Shown piece after piece: positions 15,785 to 24,021 of a stretch of 64,000 nucleotides of DNA (its first letter is position 1; each line of letters starts with the position of its first letter). The translations under genes were made by a program, and so were the position numbers. The DNA comes from an uncultured Bacteroidia bacterium (lineage in GTDB: Bacteria > Bacteroidota > Bacteroidia > NS11-12g > UBA9320). The notes beneath the pieces were generated by a model, which was not told the DNA's origin, did not search any database, and saw only the letters and a list, made by a program, of their open reading frames with translations. The stretch is taken from positions 1 through 64,000 of the forward strand of contig CALSTB010000004.1 in NCBI GenBank assembly GCA_943789165.1, read 5' to 3'.

Positions 15785-17109
15785 CGAACGATAATGCGTT
15801 TGGACGTCAATCCCTCCAGCGTTTGAAGTTGTAGTACATAGATGCCCCTTGGGATAGTTTGAACATCAATGACTACATAACCTACAAATGTGCTGTGTAG
15901 TACTTGTTTACCTTGCAAACTAATAAGACTTGCCTGTACCTCATCCTCTGAATTTAACGAGACAAAAATGACGTCACTAGAAGGATTAGGATAAACGGAA
16001 AGGCCATGCAAATCCAACTCAGATACAGAAGAATTTTTGTCTCTGACATGAATGTAATTCGTTTTTGTTTCAGTAGTGCTGCCGTTTTTGTCGCTAGCAG
16101 TTAGGGAAACATCGTACCAACCTGTATCTTGAAAAACGACAACGGGGTTTTCATCTGTTTCAGAAGTGCCATTAACGAAAATAAATCCAGTGGTAGGATT
16201 CAAACTCCATTTGTATGTCAAACCTTCTCCTTCTGATTTATTGGTAAACGAAACAACCACACCTTGTTTAGGACTTACTCTGTCAGATTCGAAGTCAACA
16301 ACTATAGGCGTGACCTTCGACCATTCATTTCGATATTGAACCGACGTTGCGGTAAAGTTGCCCAAAACTTCATTGCCAGTAACAGTCAGCATTGGAATTT
16401 TTTCTGTCGTACTTAACCATTTGTATTCAATCCTAGTAATCGTTTGACCGAAGTTGATAGACGGCGTCGAAACTTTAATAGAATCTAATTCTGTAATGAC
16501 GCTTTTAACTCGAATACAAGCAACGTTTTTGGCATAGGGCGTTGATATTTTTCCCCAACCGTCTACGGTAGTGACACGGTTGCCAGATCTATAGAACGAA
16601 CCAATTTTTATTCCAGCCGAGATAGGTACTTCTACATCAAATGTAGTTGTGTCTGTGTCGCCATATTCCAACGGAAATACATAAATTTCATCAGGGTCTG
16701 TATGTTTACCAGTTTGTGGAATGGGTAATGCCGCAAATTGAAAACCGATACCCACATCGCGATAGGAAGCGCTTGAATTCTGATAGAAGCTATAGATGTT
16801 TTTAAATTGAAACGCACTAAAACCGATTGTGTCGAGTAGTTTTTTGCCAAAAGTGGTGAAACCAAAACTCAAAATATAGGGAGTTTTTAAACTCGTGATG
16901 TACTCTTCAGTACCGTCATCCATGTTTACTAATCCTGTGTAATCCCAAGAAACATCAGCTCCAGTTTTAGAAACATCGACGTTTATAGGTCGAGCATTTG
17001 AAAATTCAATTGCGTCACCGCTGCCTGGCATATGGTCCTTGGTTATGGTTATTTGGCCGAAAACTGATCCAGCGTACATCAAGACTAAAAGGATTGAATT
17101 GCGTAACAT
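15781..17109 (-). CDS. secreted PKD-domain protein with T9SS sorting domain
   Basis: This 442-residue protein has a signal peptide ending SVFGQ. A beta-rich N-terminal region follows (about residues 20-260, including WDYTGL, GWGKI and an IEYKWLS block) of no named family. Then comes one PKD-like domain (VSFTNKS, YKWSLNP, DTGWYDVSLTASD) and a type A C-terminal sorting domain (LSVYPNPSSD ... GIYVLQLQT ... KRIIVR). It is likely T9SS cargo displayed on the surface or secreted. It is convergent with the cytochrome gene (4-nt stop overlap) and divergent from the M1 peptidase, with 53 nt between starts. Confidence 0.75.
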   Translation of the reverse strand: MLRNSILLVLMYAGSVFGQITITKDHMPGSGDAIEFSNARPINVDVSKTGADVSWDYTGLVNMDDGTEEYITSLKTPYILSFGFTTFGKKLLDTIGFSAFQFKNIYSFYQNSSASYRDVGIGFQFAALPIPQTGKHTDPDEIYVFPLEYGDTDTTTFDVEVPISAGIKIGSFYRSGNRVTTVDGWGKISTPYAKNVACIRVKSVITELDSIKVSTPSINFGQTITRIEYKWLSTTEKIPMLTVTGNEVLGNFTATSVQYRNEWSKVTPIVVDFESDRVSPKQGVVVSFTNKSEGEGLTYKWSLNPTTGFIFVNGTSETDENPVVVFQDTGWYDVSLTASDKNGSTTETKTNYIHVRDKNSSVSELDLHGLSVYPNPSSDVIFVSLNSEDEVQASLISLQGKQVLHSTFVGYVVIDVQTIPRGIYVLQLQTLEGLTSKRIIVR

Positions 17110-17136
17110 TGTGTAATATTATTACTGTAATTTTTA

Positions 17137-17144
17137 CGAATTTA
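17137..17144 (-). promoter_or_regulatory. possible promoter -7 box (TAAATTCG)
   Basis: The minus strand reads TAAATTCG, 27 nt before the ATG at 17109, in the short divergent region shared with the M1 peptidase gene. Confidence 0.4.
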
Positions 17145-17162
17145 AGGATTGATAGCTTAGGA

Positions 17163-19565
17163 ATGAGAAAGTACTTGAAATATGGCTTTTTGCTGGGATT
17201 AATACCAGTTTTTTGTTTGAGTTTTGGACAGAAACCCATTGGCCATTTTACCTGCGGACACGCCAATAATCAATTAATGTCGTCGACCAAGAAAGCGAAT
17301 AATTTCGATGTTTTACACTACGATATTAACCTAGATTTTACGGACTTTGCTAATCAAAGATTTTCTGGCTATACAACAGTAACAATCAGTGCTGAAGCTT
17401 CTATAACCGAAGTGCAATTGCAATTGGAGGGGTTGACAGTCGACAGTATTGTGCACGACTCCCAGCGACTAAATTATTCGCGAACTGGGATACATTTAGA
17501 CATAACTTTAGCGAAAGCACTCAAGGCTGAAGAACAGGCCAAGATTGATATTTATTACAACGGTAAACCTGAGAAAGATGCGTCGTGGGGTGGGTTCTAT
17601 TACTCTGGCGAATATGCCTTCAATTTAGGCGTGGCGTTTACATCAAACCCTCACAATTACGGACGAGTTTGGTTTCCATGTGTCGATAATTTTACGGACC
17701 GAGCTACATACACGTTTGCCATAACAACAACCACGGATAAAAAAGCACTGTGTAACGGAATCTCAAAAGGTGTTACCGTTCATGGAAACGGAAGTCAAAC
17801 CTTTCATTGGGATTTGAAGCAACCCATACCCACTTACCTTGCTAGTGTGGCTATTGCACCATACGCACTCACTCAATACGATCATAACGGTATTCCTGTT
17901 ATTCTGAGTTGTTTGGAGGAAGATTCAAGTAACATGATGAAGTCATTTGAACACCTCAATGGTTGTATCGATGCCTATTTGGATCGCTATGGCACACATA
18001 CTTTCGATAGGATTGGTTTTAATGTTGTGCCGTTTAACGGTGGGGCAATGGAGCATGCAACCAACATCGCATATCCACTTTTTGGTGTTGATGGTGAATA
18101 CACCTATGAAACGTTATATGCGCATGAGCTAGGTCATCATTGGTGGGGTAATACAGTCACTTGCCGTACTGCAGAAGATATGTGGATCAACGAGGGCTGG
18201 GCTTCGTATTCTGAAAGAATATTTTTAGAGTGGATTTACGGTAAAGCGCGATATGACGAAGACATTTCAGCCAATCACCGAGCGGTCTTACATTATGCGC
18301 ATTTGCGAGACGGCGACACCTTACCCGTTTCTGGAATAGGTCACACCAATACGTATGGAAGTCATGTATACGACAAAGGCGCAGACATGGTGCATACACT
18401 ACGAGGGTATATGGGTGATTCTTCGTTTTTCGAAGCGGTCCAATCTTTTTTGGTCAAGTACAAGTTTCAGGATGTTTCAAGTCAAGATCTTGAATCACAT
18501 TTTCAGTTACATACTACACGAAACTTAAATTCATTTTTCAAAAACTGGATTTACAACCCAGGATTTCCGCATTTTAGTGTTTTAGGCTATAGTTCTAAAC
18601 GAAACGGAAGTAAGTATGCTACGACCATTCATATCGGACAAAGGCTGCGTTTTGCACCAGTATATTTTGAAGATGTTCCCATGGACATTACCCTTTATTC
18701 GAGTGATTTTAGAACAGAAACGTTCAACGTTAAATTGGGTAAGGAACGTCAAGAAATTTTAATTACTACAGACTTTGTGCCGACCTATGTTGCCTTAGAT
18801 ATTCATAAAAAAATCAGCGACGCCATTACCGATGATGCCTTCATGGTATCGGATACAGGTACAATCAATTTTGGTAATGCTATGATGACGATGAAGGTCA
18901 AGCAAAGCAAAGACTCATCCTTTGTTCGTGTCGAACATAATTGGGTGGGTGCAGATGCTTATTTTAATGACGGCAAACTTCCATTTGTATCTAGAGAACG
19001 ATACTGGACGGTTGACGGAGTTTGGAATAAAGGTTTTAAAGCTGACGCAACTATAGAATATTTTGGACGTGAAACTGGATCTAATTACCTGATAGGGTAT
19101 CTTGATGTAGACTTAATACGTGGAACAGAAGAAAACCTTGTTCTCATGTACAGGTCGAGTCCGAGCGCCCAATGGGGAGTCTGTAAAGATTACACTTGGG
19201 AAATGGGCTCAAAGTTCGACAAGCGAGGGTCTTTCACGATTCACAATGTTCAAAAGGGTCAGTACGCGTTTGGCATCAATGAGGCAAGTCGCTTATCTGT
19301 AAAATCAGAAGCAACGCTTTCAGATAGATATGTAACTGTTTACCCAAACCCAACAACAGATTCGCTCAACATCACCATCGAAAAAGCCTTAAACGGCGTT
19401 CTGGAAATTACAGATGGAAGTGGAAGATTGGTCAAATCAGAGAAGATACTTTCAGATAACGAAAACAAATCATTTGACGTCTCTGAATGGGCTCCTGGAA
19501 TTTACTACGTTGGCGTTGTCATCGAAAATAGGCCGTACAATCCCAAGCTGGTTTTAGTCCGATAG
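17163..19565 (+). CDS. secreted M1-family aminopeptidase with T9SS sorting domain
   Basis: This 800-residue zinc metallopeptidase has a signal peptide ending SFGQ, the M1 N-terminal beta-domain, and the substrate motif NGGAMEH (GAMEN-like). The zinc site is HELGHH with H321, E322 and H325, and the third ligand is E344 in WINEGWASYSE. A C-terminal type A sorting domain follows (VTVYPNPTTDS ... GIYYVGVVI). It should remove N-terminal residues from peptides outside the cell. The reading frame extends to 16998, but that part overlaps the divergent gene and lacks a signal peptide; 17163 starts a clean one. A weak TAGCTTAG box ends 2 nt before the ATG. Confidence 0.9.
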   Translation: MRKYLKYGFLLGLIPVFCLSFGQKPIGHFTCGHANNQLMSSTKKANNFDVLHYDINLDFTDFANQRFSGYTTVTISAEASITEVQLQLEGLTVDSIVHDSQRLNYSRTGIHLDITLAKALKAEEQAKIDIYYNGKPEKDASWGGFYYSGEYAFNLGVAFTSNPHNYGRVWFPCVDNFTDRATYTFAITTTTDKKALCNGISKGVTVHGNGSQTFHWDLKQPIPTYLASVAIAPYALTQYDHNGIPVILSCLEEDSSNMMKSFEHLNGCIDAYLDRYGTHTFDRIGFNVVPFNGGAMEHATNIAYPLFGVDGEYTYETLYAHELGHHWWGNTVTCRTAEDMWINEGWASYSERIFLEWIYGKARYDEDISANHRAVLHYAHLRDGDTLPVSGIGHTNTYGSHVYDKGADMVHTLRGYMGDSSFFEAVQSFLVKYKFQDVSSQDLESHFQLHTTRNLNSFFKNWIYNPGFPHFSVLGYSSKRNGSKYATTIHIGQRLRFAPVYFEDVPMDITLYSSDFRTETFNVKLGKERQEILITTDFVPTYVALDIHKKISDAITDDAFMVSDTGTINFGNAMMTMKVKQSKDSSFVRVEHNWVGADAYFNDGKLPFVSRERYWTVDGVWNKGFKADATIEYFGRETGSNYLIGYLDVDLIRGTEENLVLMYRSSPSAQWGVCKDYTWEMGSKFDKRGSFTIHNVQKGQYAFGINEASRLSVKSEATLSDRYVTVYPNPTTDSLNITIEKALNGVLEITDGSGRLVKSEKILSDNENKSFDVSEWAPGIYYVGVVIENRPYNPKLVLVR

Positions 19566-19581
19566 TTGGTAGCTCCATTTA

Positions 19582-19609
19582 CCGTGGGATAGTCCCGTAC
19601 ATCGCACGG
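19582..19609 (+). repeat. nested hairpin upstream of the transposase
   Basis: CCGTG (19582-19586) pairs with CACGG (19605-19609), and inside it GGGA-TAG-TCCC forms a second hairpin. There is no T-run. It could mark the left edge of the transposase locus or end the M1 peptidase transcript. Confidence 0.35.
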
Positions 19610-19665
19610 AGAAGTGAATAGTACATTGAATGATTTGCGTGATATGTTGCGCCAAATGTTTCCAA

Positions 19666-20127
19666 TTGGCTAATACGTATACCAAGTTATATATTCAGAT
19701 AGTGTTTGCAGCCAAATACCGCGAACGCTTAATCCATCCATCATGGAAGGTTGAATTGCACAAGTACATGACTGGAATCATCCAAAAACAAGGTCACTTG
19801 CTAATTGCGATTAACGGAGTAGAGGATCACGTTCATATATTGGTGGCGATGAGGCCACATCAATCACTTTCGGATTTGGTTCGTGATGTTAAATCTTGTT
19901 CATCAAAATGGATAAATGAACGAAATCTTTTAAACCATCCTTTTTACTGGCAAAGAGGATTTGGAGCTTTTTCATATACCCCAGAAGCAGTGCCTAATGT
20001 CATACGATACATTGATAATCAAGAAGCACATCATAGAAAGGTGCATTTAAACGAGGAATATAAGAGCATGTTGGAGCATTATGACATCACCTATGAGGAA
20101 CAGTATCTGTTCAAGTTGGAGGATTAA
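19666..20127 (+). CDS. Y1 transposase, IS200/RAYT (REP-associated) type
   Basis: This is a single-domain HUH nuclease of 153 residues (165 from the ATG at 19630). It has the family N-terminus ANTYTKLYIQIVFAAK, the HUH motif in VEDHVHILVAM, and a C-terminal block FGAFSY...VIRYIDNQEAHH, where the Tyr of YIxxQ is the expected nucleophile. Homologues normally begin at the equivalent of MANTYT, which favours the TTG at 19666. It has no tnpB partner. The 185-bp hairpin array just downstream fits a RAYT that acts on REP elements better than a plain insertion sequence. All key motifs are intact. Confidence 0.82.
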   Translation: MANTYTKLYIQIVFAAKYRERLIHPSWKVELHKYMTGIIQKQGHLLIAINGVEDHVHILVAMRPHQSLSDLVRDVKSCSSKWINERNLLNHPFYWQRGFGAFSYTPEAVPNVIRYIDNQEAHHRKVHLNEEYKSMLEHYDITYEEQYLFKLED

Positions 20128-20184
20128 GGGCAGTCAAAGTATCCTTTGTGCCAAGGAATCATCGCGTTGATATCGCATGTGTCA

Positions 20185-20977
20185 CCCCTCTGGGGCAAAC
20201 ATCACTGTGCATCCATTGTGATATGAGGTATGACCGCTCTGCGGCCAATCACAATCAGAAATGATCATTTGCAAACAAAAATGGTCATCGACAATGATAA
20301 ATTTTAGTTGCATTCGACAAGCTCCAGAGGAGCTCCACGCGGCATCGTGAATGATGCAGGATGAAGAGAGCTCCAAAGGGGTAACATCACTGTGCATCCA
20401 TCGTGATATGAGGTATGACCGCTCTGCGGCCAATCACAATCAGAAATGATCATTTGCAAACAAAAATGGTCATCGACAATGATAAATTTTAGTTGCATTC
20501 GACAAGCTCTAGAGGAGCTCCACGCAGCATCGTGAATTATGCAGGATGAAGAGAGCTCCAAAGGGGTAACATCACTGTGCATCCATCGTGATATGAGGTA
20601 TGACCGCTCTGCGGCCGGTCACAATCAGAATTGAACATTTGCAAACAAAAATGGTCATCGACAATGATAAATTTTAGTTGCATTCGACAAGCTCTAGAGG
20701 AGCTCCACGCGGCATCGTGAATTATGCAGGATGAAGAGAGCTCCAAAGGGGTAACATCACTGTGCATCCATCGTGATATGAGGTATGACCGCTCTGCGGC
20801 CGGTCACAATCAGAATTGAACATTTGCAAACAAAAAATGGTCATCGACCATAAAAAAATTTAGCTGCATTCGACAAGCTCCGGAGGATCTCCGCCTATCA
20901 GCATGAGTGAAACAGCCCCAGAGGAGCTCCACCACATAACACCTATGATGCAGAAATGCCTGGCCCCAGAGGGGTCA
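20185..20977. repeat. REP-like hairpin array with 185-bp tandem repeats
   Basis: The segment starting CATCACTGTGCATCCAT recurs at 20200, 20385, 20570 and 20755, an exact 185-bp period. Three units are complete and the fourth degrades after about 20840. Each unit has hairpin A, CCGC-TCT-GCGG (20234-20244 in unit 1), and hairpin B, AGCTCC-AGA-GGAGCT (20320-20334). Their loops are complementary (TCT versus AGA), so A and B are in opposite orientation. The array is bounded by CCCC-TCT-GGGG (20185-20195) and CCCC-AGA-GGGG (20964-20974). Units 1-2 share CCAATC and AAATGATC, while units 3-4 share CCGGTC and AATTGAAC, showing stepwise duplication. No real gene lies within. Confidence 0.85.
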
Positions 20978-20985
20978 AACCTCAT

Positions 20986-21669
20986 TCAGACCTCAGACCA
21001 ATCAATAGGAGTGAGGGAGAGACTTTCAAGATAAGCATTGCATTTAGAAAAATGTTTGTTGCCAAACCAATGCCCTTTGTTAGCACTTAAAGGGCTTGGG
21101 TGACCGCTTTCTAAAACAAGATGTTTGTCGCGATTGATGTTTTTGCCTTTGCGCTTCGCGTATCCCCCCCATAACAGAAAGACTACATTGGACTTTTGCT
21201 CATTGATTCGATCGATGACAGCATCTGTGAATTTTTCCCATCCTTTGTTTTGGTGAGAACCTGCTTTGTGCGCTTCAACCGTCAATGTAGCGTTTAAGAG
21301 CAAGACACCTTGTTTTGCCCAGTGACTGAGATCTCCATGAGAAGGTATCGGTAATCCTAAATTGGTTTCAAGTTCTCGGTAAATGTTGACAAGCGAAGGA
21401 GGTGTTTTAACACCTTCATTCACCGAAAAACATAGTCCATTTGCTTGGTTCGGACCATGATATGGATCTTGCCCAATAACAACTGCTTTGACTTGTGATA
21501 GCGGACATGCATCCAAAGCAGCGAAAATCTTTGAACCGGGAGGGTAAATGACTTTTCCATTCTTCTTCTCCTCTGTGAGAAACTGTTTTAAAGTCTTAAA
21601 ATAGTCAGAGTTGAATTCGTCTTTAAGGACTTTCAACCAAGATGATTCTAGTTGGATACTACTGCTCAT
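20986..21669 (-). CDS. ung: uracil-DNA glycosylase
   Basis: This 227-residue family 1 UDG removes uracil from DNA as the first step of base-excision repair. Seen are the water-activating GQDPYHGP motif, FSVNEGVKTPPSL, LLLNATLTVE, LLWGGYAKRKG and the DNA-intercalation motif HPSPLSA. The usual Q(A)HGL after GQDPYHG is here QANGL, a common variant. Length is normal. The start overlaps the end of the 45-residue membrane peptide gene by 11 nt, so the two are probably co-translated. The hairpin at 20961-20977 just past its stop may help end transcription. Confidence 0.94.
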   Translation of the reverse strand: MSSSIQLESSWLKVLKDEFNSDYFKTLKQFLTEEKKNGKVIYPPGSKIFAALDACPLSQVKAVVIGQDPYHGPNQANGLCFSVNEGVKTPPSLVNIYRELETNLGLPIPSHGDLSHWAKQGVLLLNATLTVEAHKAGSHQNKGWEKFTDAVIDRINEQKSNVVFLLWGGYAKRKGKNINRDKHLVLESGHPSPLSANKGHWFGNKHFSKCNAYLESLSLTPIDWSEV

Positions 21670-21796
21670 CCACTTCCTCCTGAGGGTAATATGGACTTGG
21701 CTTTACCAGTTTGTTATACATGAACCACGCGGAACCTGCCAACAAGACAACAAATATGAATAGTGCAATAAGTTTCTTAATCTGTGATGATTTCAT
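21659..21796 (-). CDS. 45-residue single-span membrane peptide
   Basis: ATG at 21796 opens a 45-codon frame: MKSSQIKKL, then a hydrophobic segment (about residues 9-26), then YNKLVKPSPYYPQEEVDEQ. The positive-inside pattern predicts one membrane helix with an acidic C-terminus. It lies between the DPP III terminator and ung and overlaps the ung start by 11 nt, so it is probably the first gene of a two-gene unit. I know no family for it. Its reality rests on the membrane pattern, the fit between the two flanking features and the overlap. Confidence 0.55.
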   Translation of the reverse strand: MKSSQIKKLIALFIFVVLLAGSAWFMYNKLVKPSPYYPQEEVDEQ

Positions 21797-21808
21797 AGGA
21801 AATAAAAA

Positions 21809-21835
21809 AGCCCAACAAATGTAACTTGTTGGGCT
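21809..21835 (-). terminator. intrinsic terminator of the DPP III gene
   Basis: A perfect 10-bp stem, AGCCCAACAA / TTGTTGGGCT, has a 7-nt loop and is followed on the minus strand by TTTTTATTT. It lies 20 nt past the stop of the gene ending at 21855. Confidence 0.85.
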
Positions 21836-21854
21836 CAAAATTGTTTAGTGTAGA

Positions 21855-23924
21855 TTAATTTCCGTCGTTACCCAAGAAGCTATAATGCTCACTGAAATAT
21901 AGCATTTGCTCTGCATACCCTTGGTCATGAGAAACTTTCAAATCTTCAAATGCATCTCCGTTCATAACTGGTGTCAATGTTGGTTGAACAAAACCACTGT
22001 ATGGTGCAAGGTTGAATTGCTCATATCGCGCAATCACTTCTTTTAATAAAGCTTGGTCAGCTTGAATACCGTATCCTTCCACCAAACTTTCAGCAGCGGC
22101 AAAGTCACCTTCAGATTTTAACCTCTGAATTTCACGAAGTAATTGACCAAAAAGGTTTCTCAATTTGTCGTAGTCATTTACAACAAAATACGTTTTGCCA
22201 TCTTTAGTTACCTTTTCAATAACGTTGTCTTCTTGCCCTTTTTCATAACACCACTGAGCGATAAGTTGTCTGTTTCTCATATGGTCTTCTTCCACATTAT
22301 CTCCTGGCTCAAGTCGACGCAATTGTAACATCATGCCATTCATGATGTAGCAATCATACTCTGCTTTTCCAACATCTAATGATTCCATTAAACCTAGGTC
22401 AACAAGTTTTTGGTCGTAGATGTAATATAATGCTACAAGATCAGCACGCGCCTCTTCTAACGTGTTGCTGTAGTTTTTCAACGTTTCTTTTGGAGTACCC
22501 ACACCTTCATTGATTTGACCAGAAGCGTGACCGATTACTTCGTGCATTGCAGTATGTAACTTGCCAGCTAGTTTGCCGTATTTCTTCACTCTTTCTTGAG
22601 ATTCTTTTGATAAATAGAATTCTTCAGTAGACCTGCTTCCGGAAGCGTCGCTGTATGCCTGTACAATGTTACCCAAGCTCACAGACTTAGAACCGTGATT
22701 TGCTCTAATCCAGTTGCTGTTTGGTAAGTTCACTCCAATAGGAGTTGAAGGAGCAGCATAGCCACTTTCCATAGCAGTATTCACTACTTTATAGCTTACG
22801 CCAACAACGTTCGCTTTTTTATGACTGTCCATGATTGGAGAGTTGTCTTCAAACCATTGAGCGTTCTGACTCATAATCTGCATCTGCTCTGAAGCTTCAA
22901 AGTCTTTAATTTCAATAATTCCTTCAAATGCTCCCTTGTAACCAATGGCATCTCCATAAACTTCGATAAAACCAAGGATGAAGTCAATGTCTCCATCTGT
23001 TGAATTGATCCACGCCAGATTCGTTTTATCCCAAGTGTTTAAGTCGCCAGTTTTGAAATACTCAATTAACAAAGAAAGGTGGGCTGCTTGTTTTTCATTT
23101 TCAGCAACAGGAACCGCCTTTTCTAACCAGTAAACCATTTTTTCCATGGCCGCTGAATATAGACCACCAACGCGGTAGGTGAGGTCTTTTAACTTGCCGT
23201 TTTCTTTTACTAAACGAGAGTTTAATCCATACTCAATTGGAGTTGTATCTCCTTTGGTCATCTGACCTTTATAGTGGTTGATGGCTTCTTCTTCAGAAAT
23301 TCCGTCACCGTAGTAATTGTTAGCGGAAGCTTTGATTTTGTCAAAACCTTTGTCTTTAACCACTTTTTTCGCAGCGACTGTATCGTCGAACAGCACTGGC
23401 TTTAATTTGCCAAATAGTGCTTCTGGAGTTTCTCTTTCTAACACCGGCCATTTAGCACCGTTAGAATTTGCTACCAATTCGTCGAAATAGGTGTATTCAA
23501 ACGCAGGAATAATTTTTTTCTCAGAGTAATGATGGTGTATTCCATTACTAAACCAGATGCGTTTCAGGTAAATTTCAAAGTTTTTCCAGTCTTCAGTCGT
23601 CTTATCACCAGAATAGTTCTTGTAAATCTCCTCTAATGTTCGACGAATTTGAATATTGTGTTTGTAGTTAGACGCATATATAATGTCACGACCGCTTAAC
23701 GCAGCTTGAGATAAATAATAAACCAATTCTTTTTGCTTTGGAGTCAATTTGTCTAGCCCTGGCACTTGATAGCGCAATACCTGTAAGTCGGCAAATCTGT
23801 CCACCTTTACATCAAATGATGTTGTATCCGCAGCGGTTTCTTCCGATGCTGGGGGTGCTGAATTGCTCTTACATGAAGCAAGCCCAACCGCGATAGCAAT
23901 AAATAATACAATCTTGTTTGTCAT
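21855..23924 (-). CDS. dipeptidyl-peptidase III (M49) lipoprotein
   Basis: This 689-residue zinc peptidase releases dipeptides from the N-terminus of short peptides. It shows the M49-specific HEVIGH zinc motif (H461, E462, H466) and the second-ligand motif EEARADL about 25-30 residues later. The N-terminus has the lipobox LASC and an Ala/Glu linker, so it is exported and lipid-anchored, unlike the cytosolic eukaryotic enzyme. Length matches bacterial DPP III. It stands alone with its own terminator at 21809-21835. Confidence 0.9.
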   Translation of the reverse strand: MTNKIVLFIAIAVGLASCKSNSAPPASEETAADTTSFDVKVDRFADLQVLRYQVPGLDKLTPKQKELVYYLSQAALSGRDIIYASNYKHNIQIRRTLEEIYKNYSGDKTTEDWKNFEIYLKRIWFSNGIHHHYSEKKIIPAFEYTYFDELVANSNGAKWPVLERETPEALFGKLKPVLFDDTVAAKKVVKDKGFDKIKASANNYYGDGISEEEAINHYKGQMTKGDTTPIEYGLNSRLVKENGKLKDLTYRVGGLYSAAMEKMVYWLEKAVPVAENEKQAAHLSLLIEYFKTGDLNTWDKTNLAWINSTDGDIDFILGFIEVYGDAIGYKGAFEGIIEIKDFEASEQMQIMSQNAQWFEDNSPIMDSHKKANVVGVSYKVVNTAMESGYAAPSTPIGVNLPNSNWIRANHGSKSVSLGNIVQAYSDASGSRSTEEFYLSKESQERVKKYGKLAGKLHTAMHEVIGHASGQINEGVGTPKETLKNYSNTLEEARADLVALYYIYDQKLVDLGLMESLDVGKAEYDCYIMNGMMLQLRRLEPGDNVEEDHMRNRQLIAQWCYEKGQEDNVIEKVTKDGKTYFVVNDYDKLRNLFGQLLREIQRLKSEGDFAAAESLVEGYGIQADQALLKEVIARYEQFNLAPYSGFVQPTLTPVMNGDAFEDLKVSHDQGYAEQMLYFSEHYSFLGNDGN

Positions 23925-24021
23925 AATATTTTGAAATCTCTTTTTTTGTACTCGTGCAAATCAACTATTTTTTTTTGATAAATAGATAGACGACCTGCAT
24001 AAGCCCAAATCTTAAGCACAC

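Noticed and set aside
16998-17162. Longer start for the M1 peptidase
   Set aside because: The extension overlaps the divergent gene, lacks a signal peptide and lies before the likely promoter; MRKYLKYGF at 17163 begins a clean signal peptide.
20182-20767. Repeated short reading frames (e.g. starting MHSDVTPLELSSS) on the minus strand in the hairpin array
   Set aside because: They are the same 185-bp repeat read as protein; frames end or shift at unit boundaries and have no start signal.
20185-20977. CRISPR array
   Set aside because: The repeats are contiguous 185-bp units without unique spacers, and no cas genes are near.
19566-20985. A complete IS605-type element with tnpB
   Set aside because: Only the Y1 transposase is present; no tnpB-like frame lies on either side.
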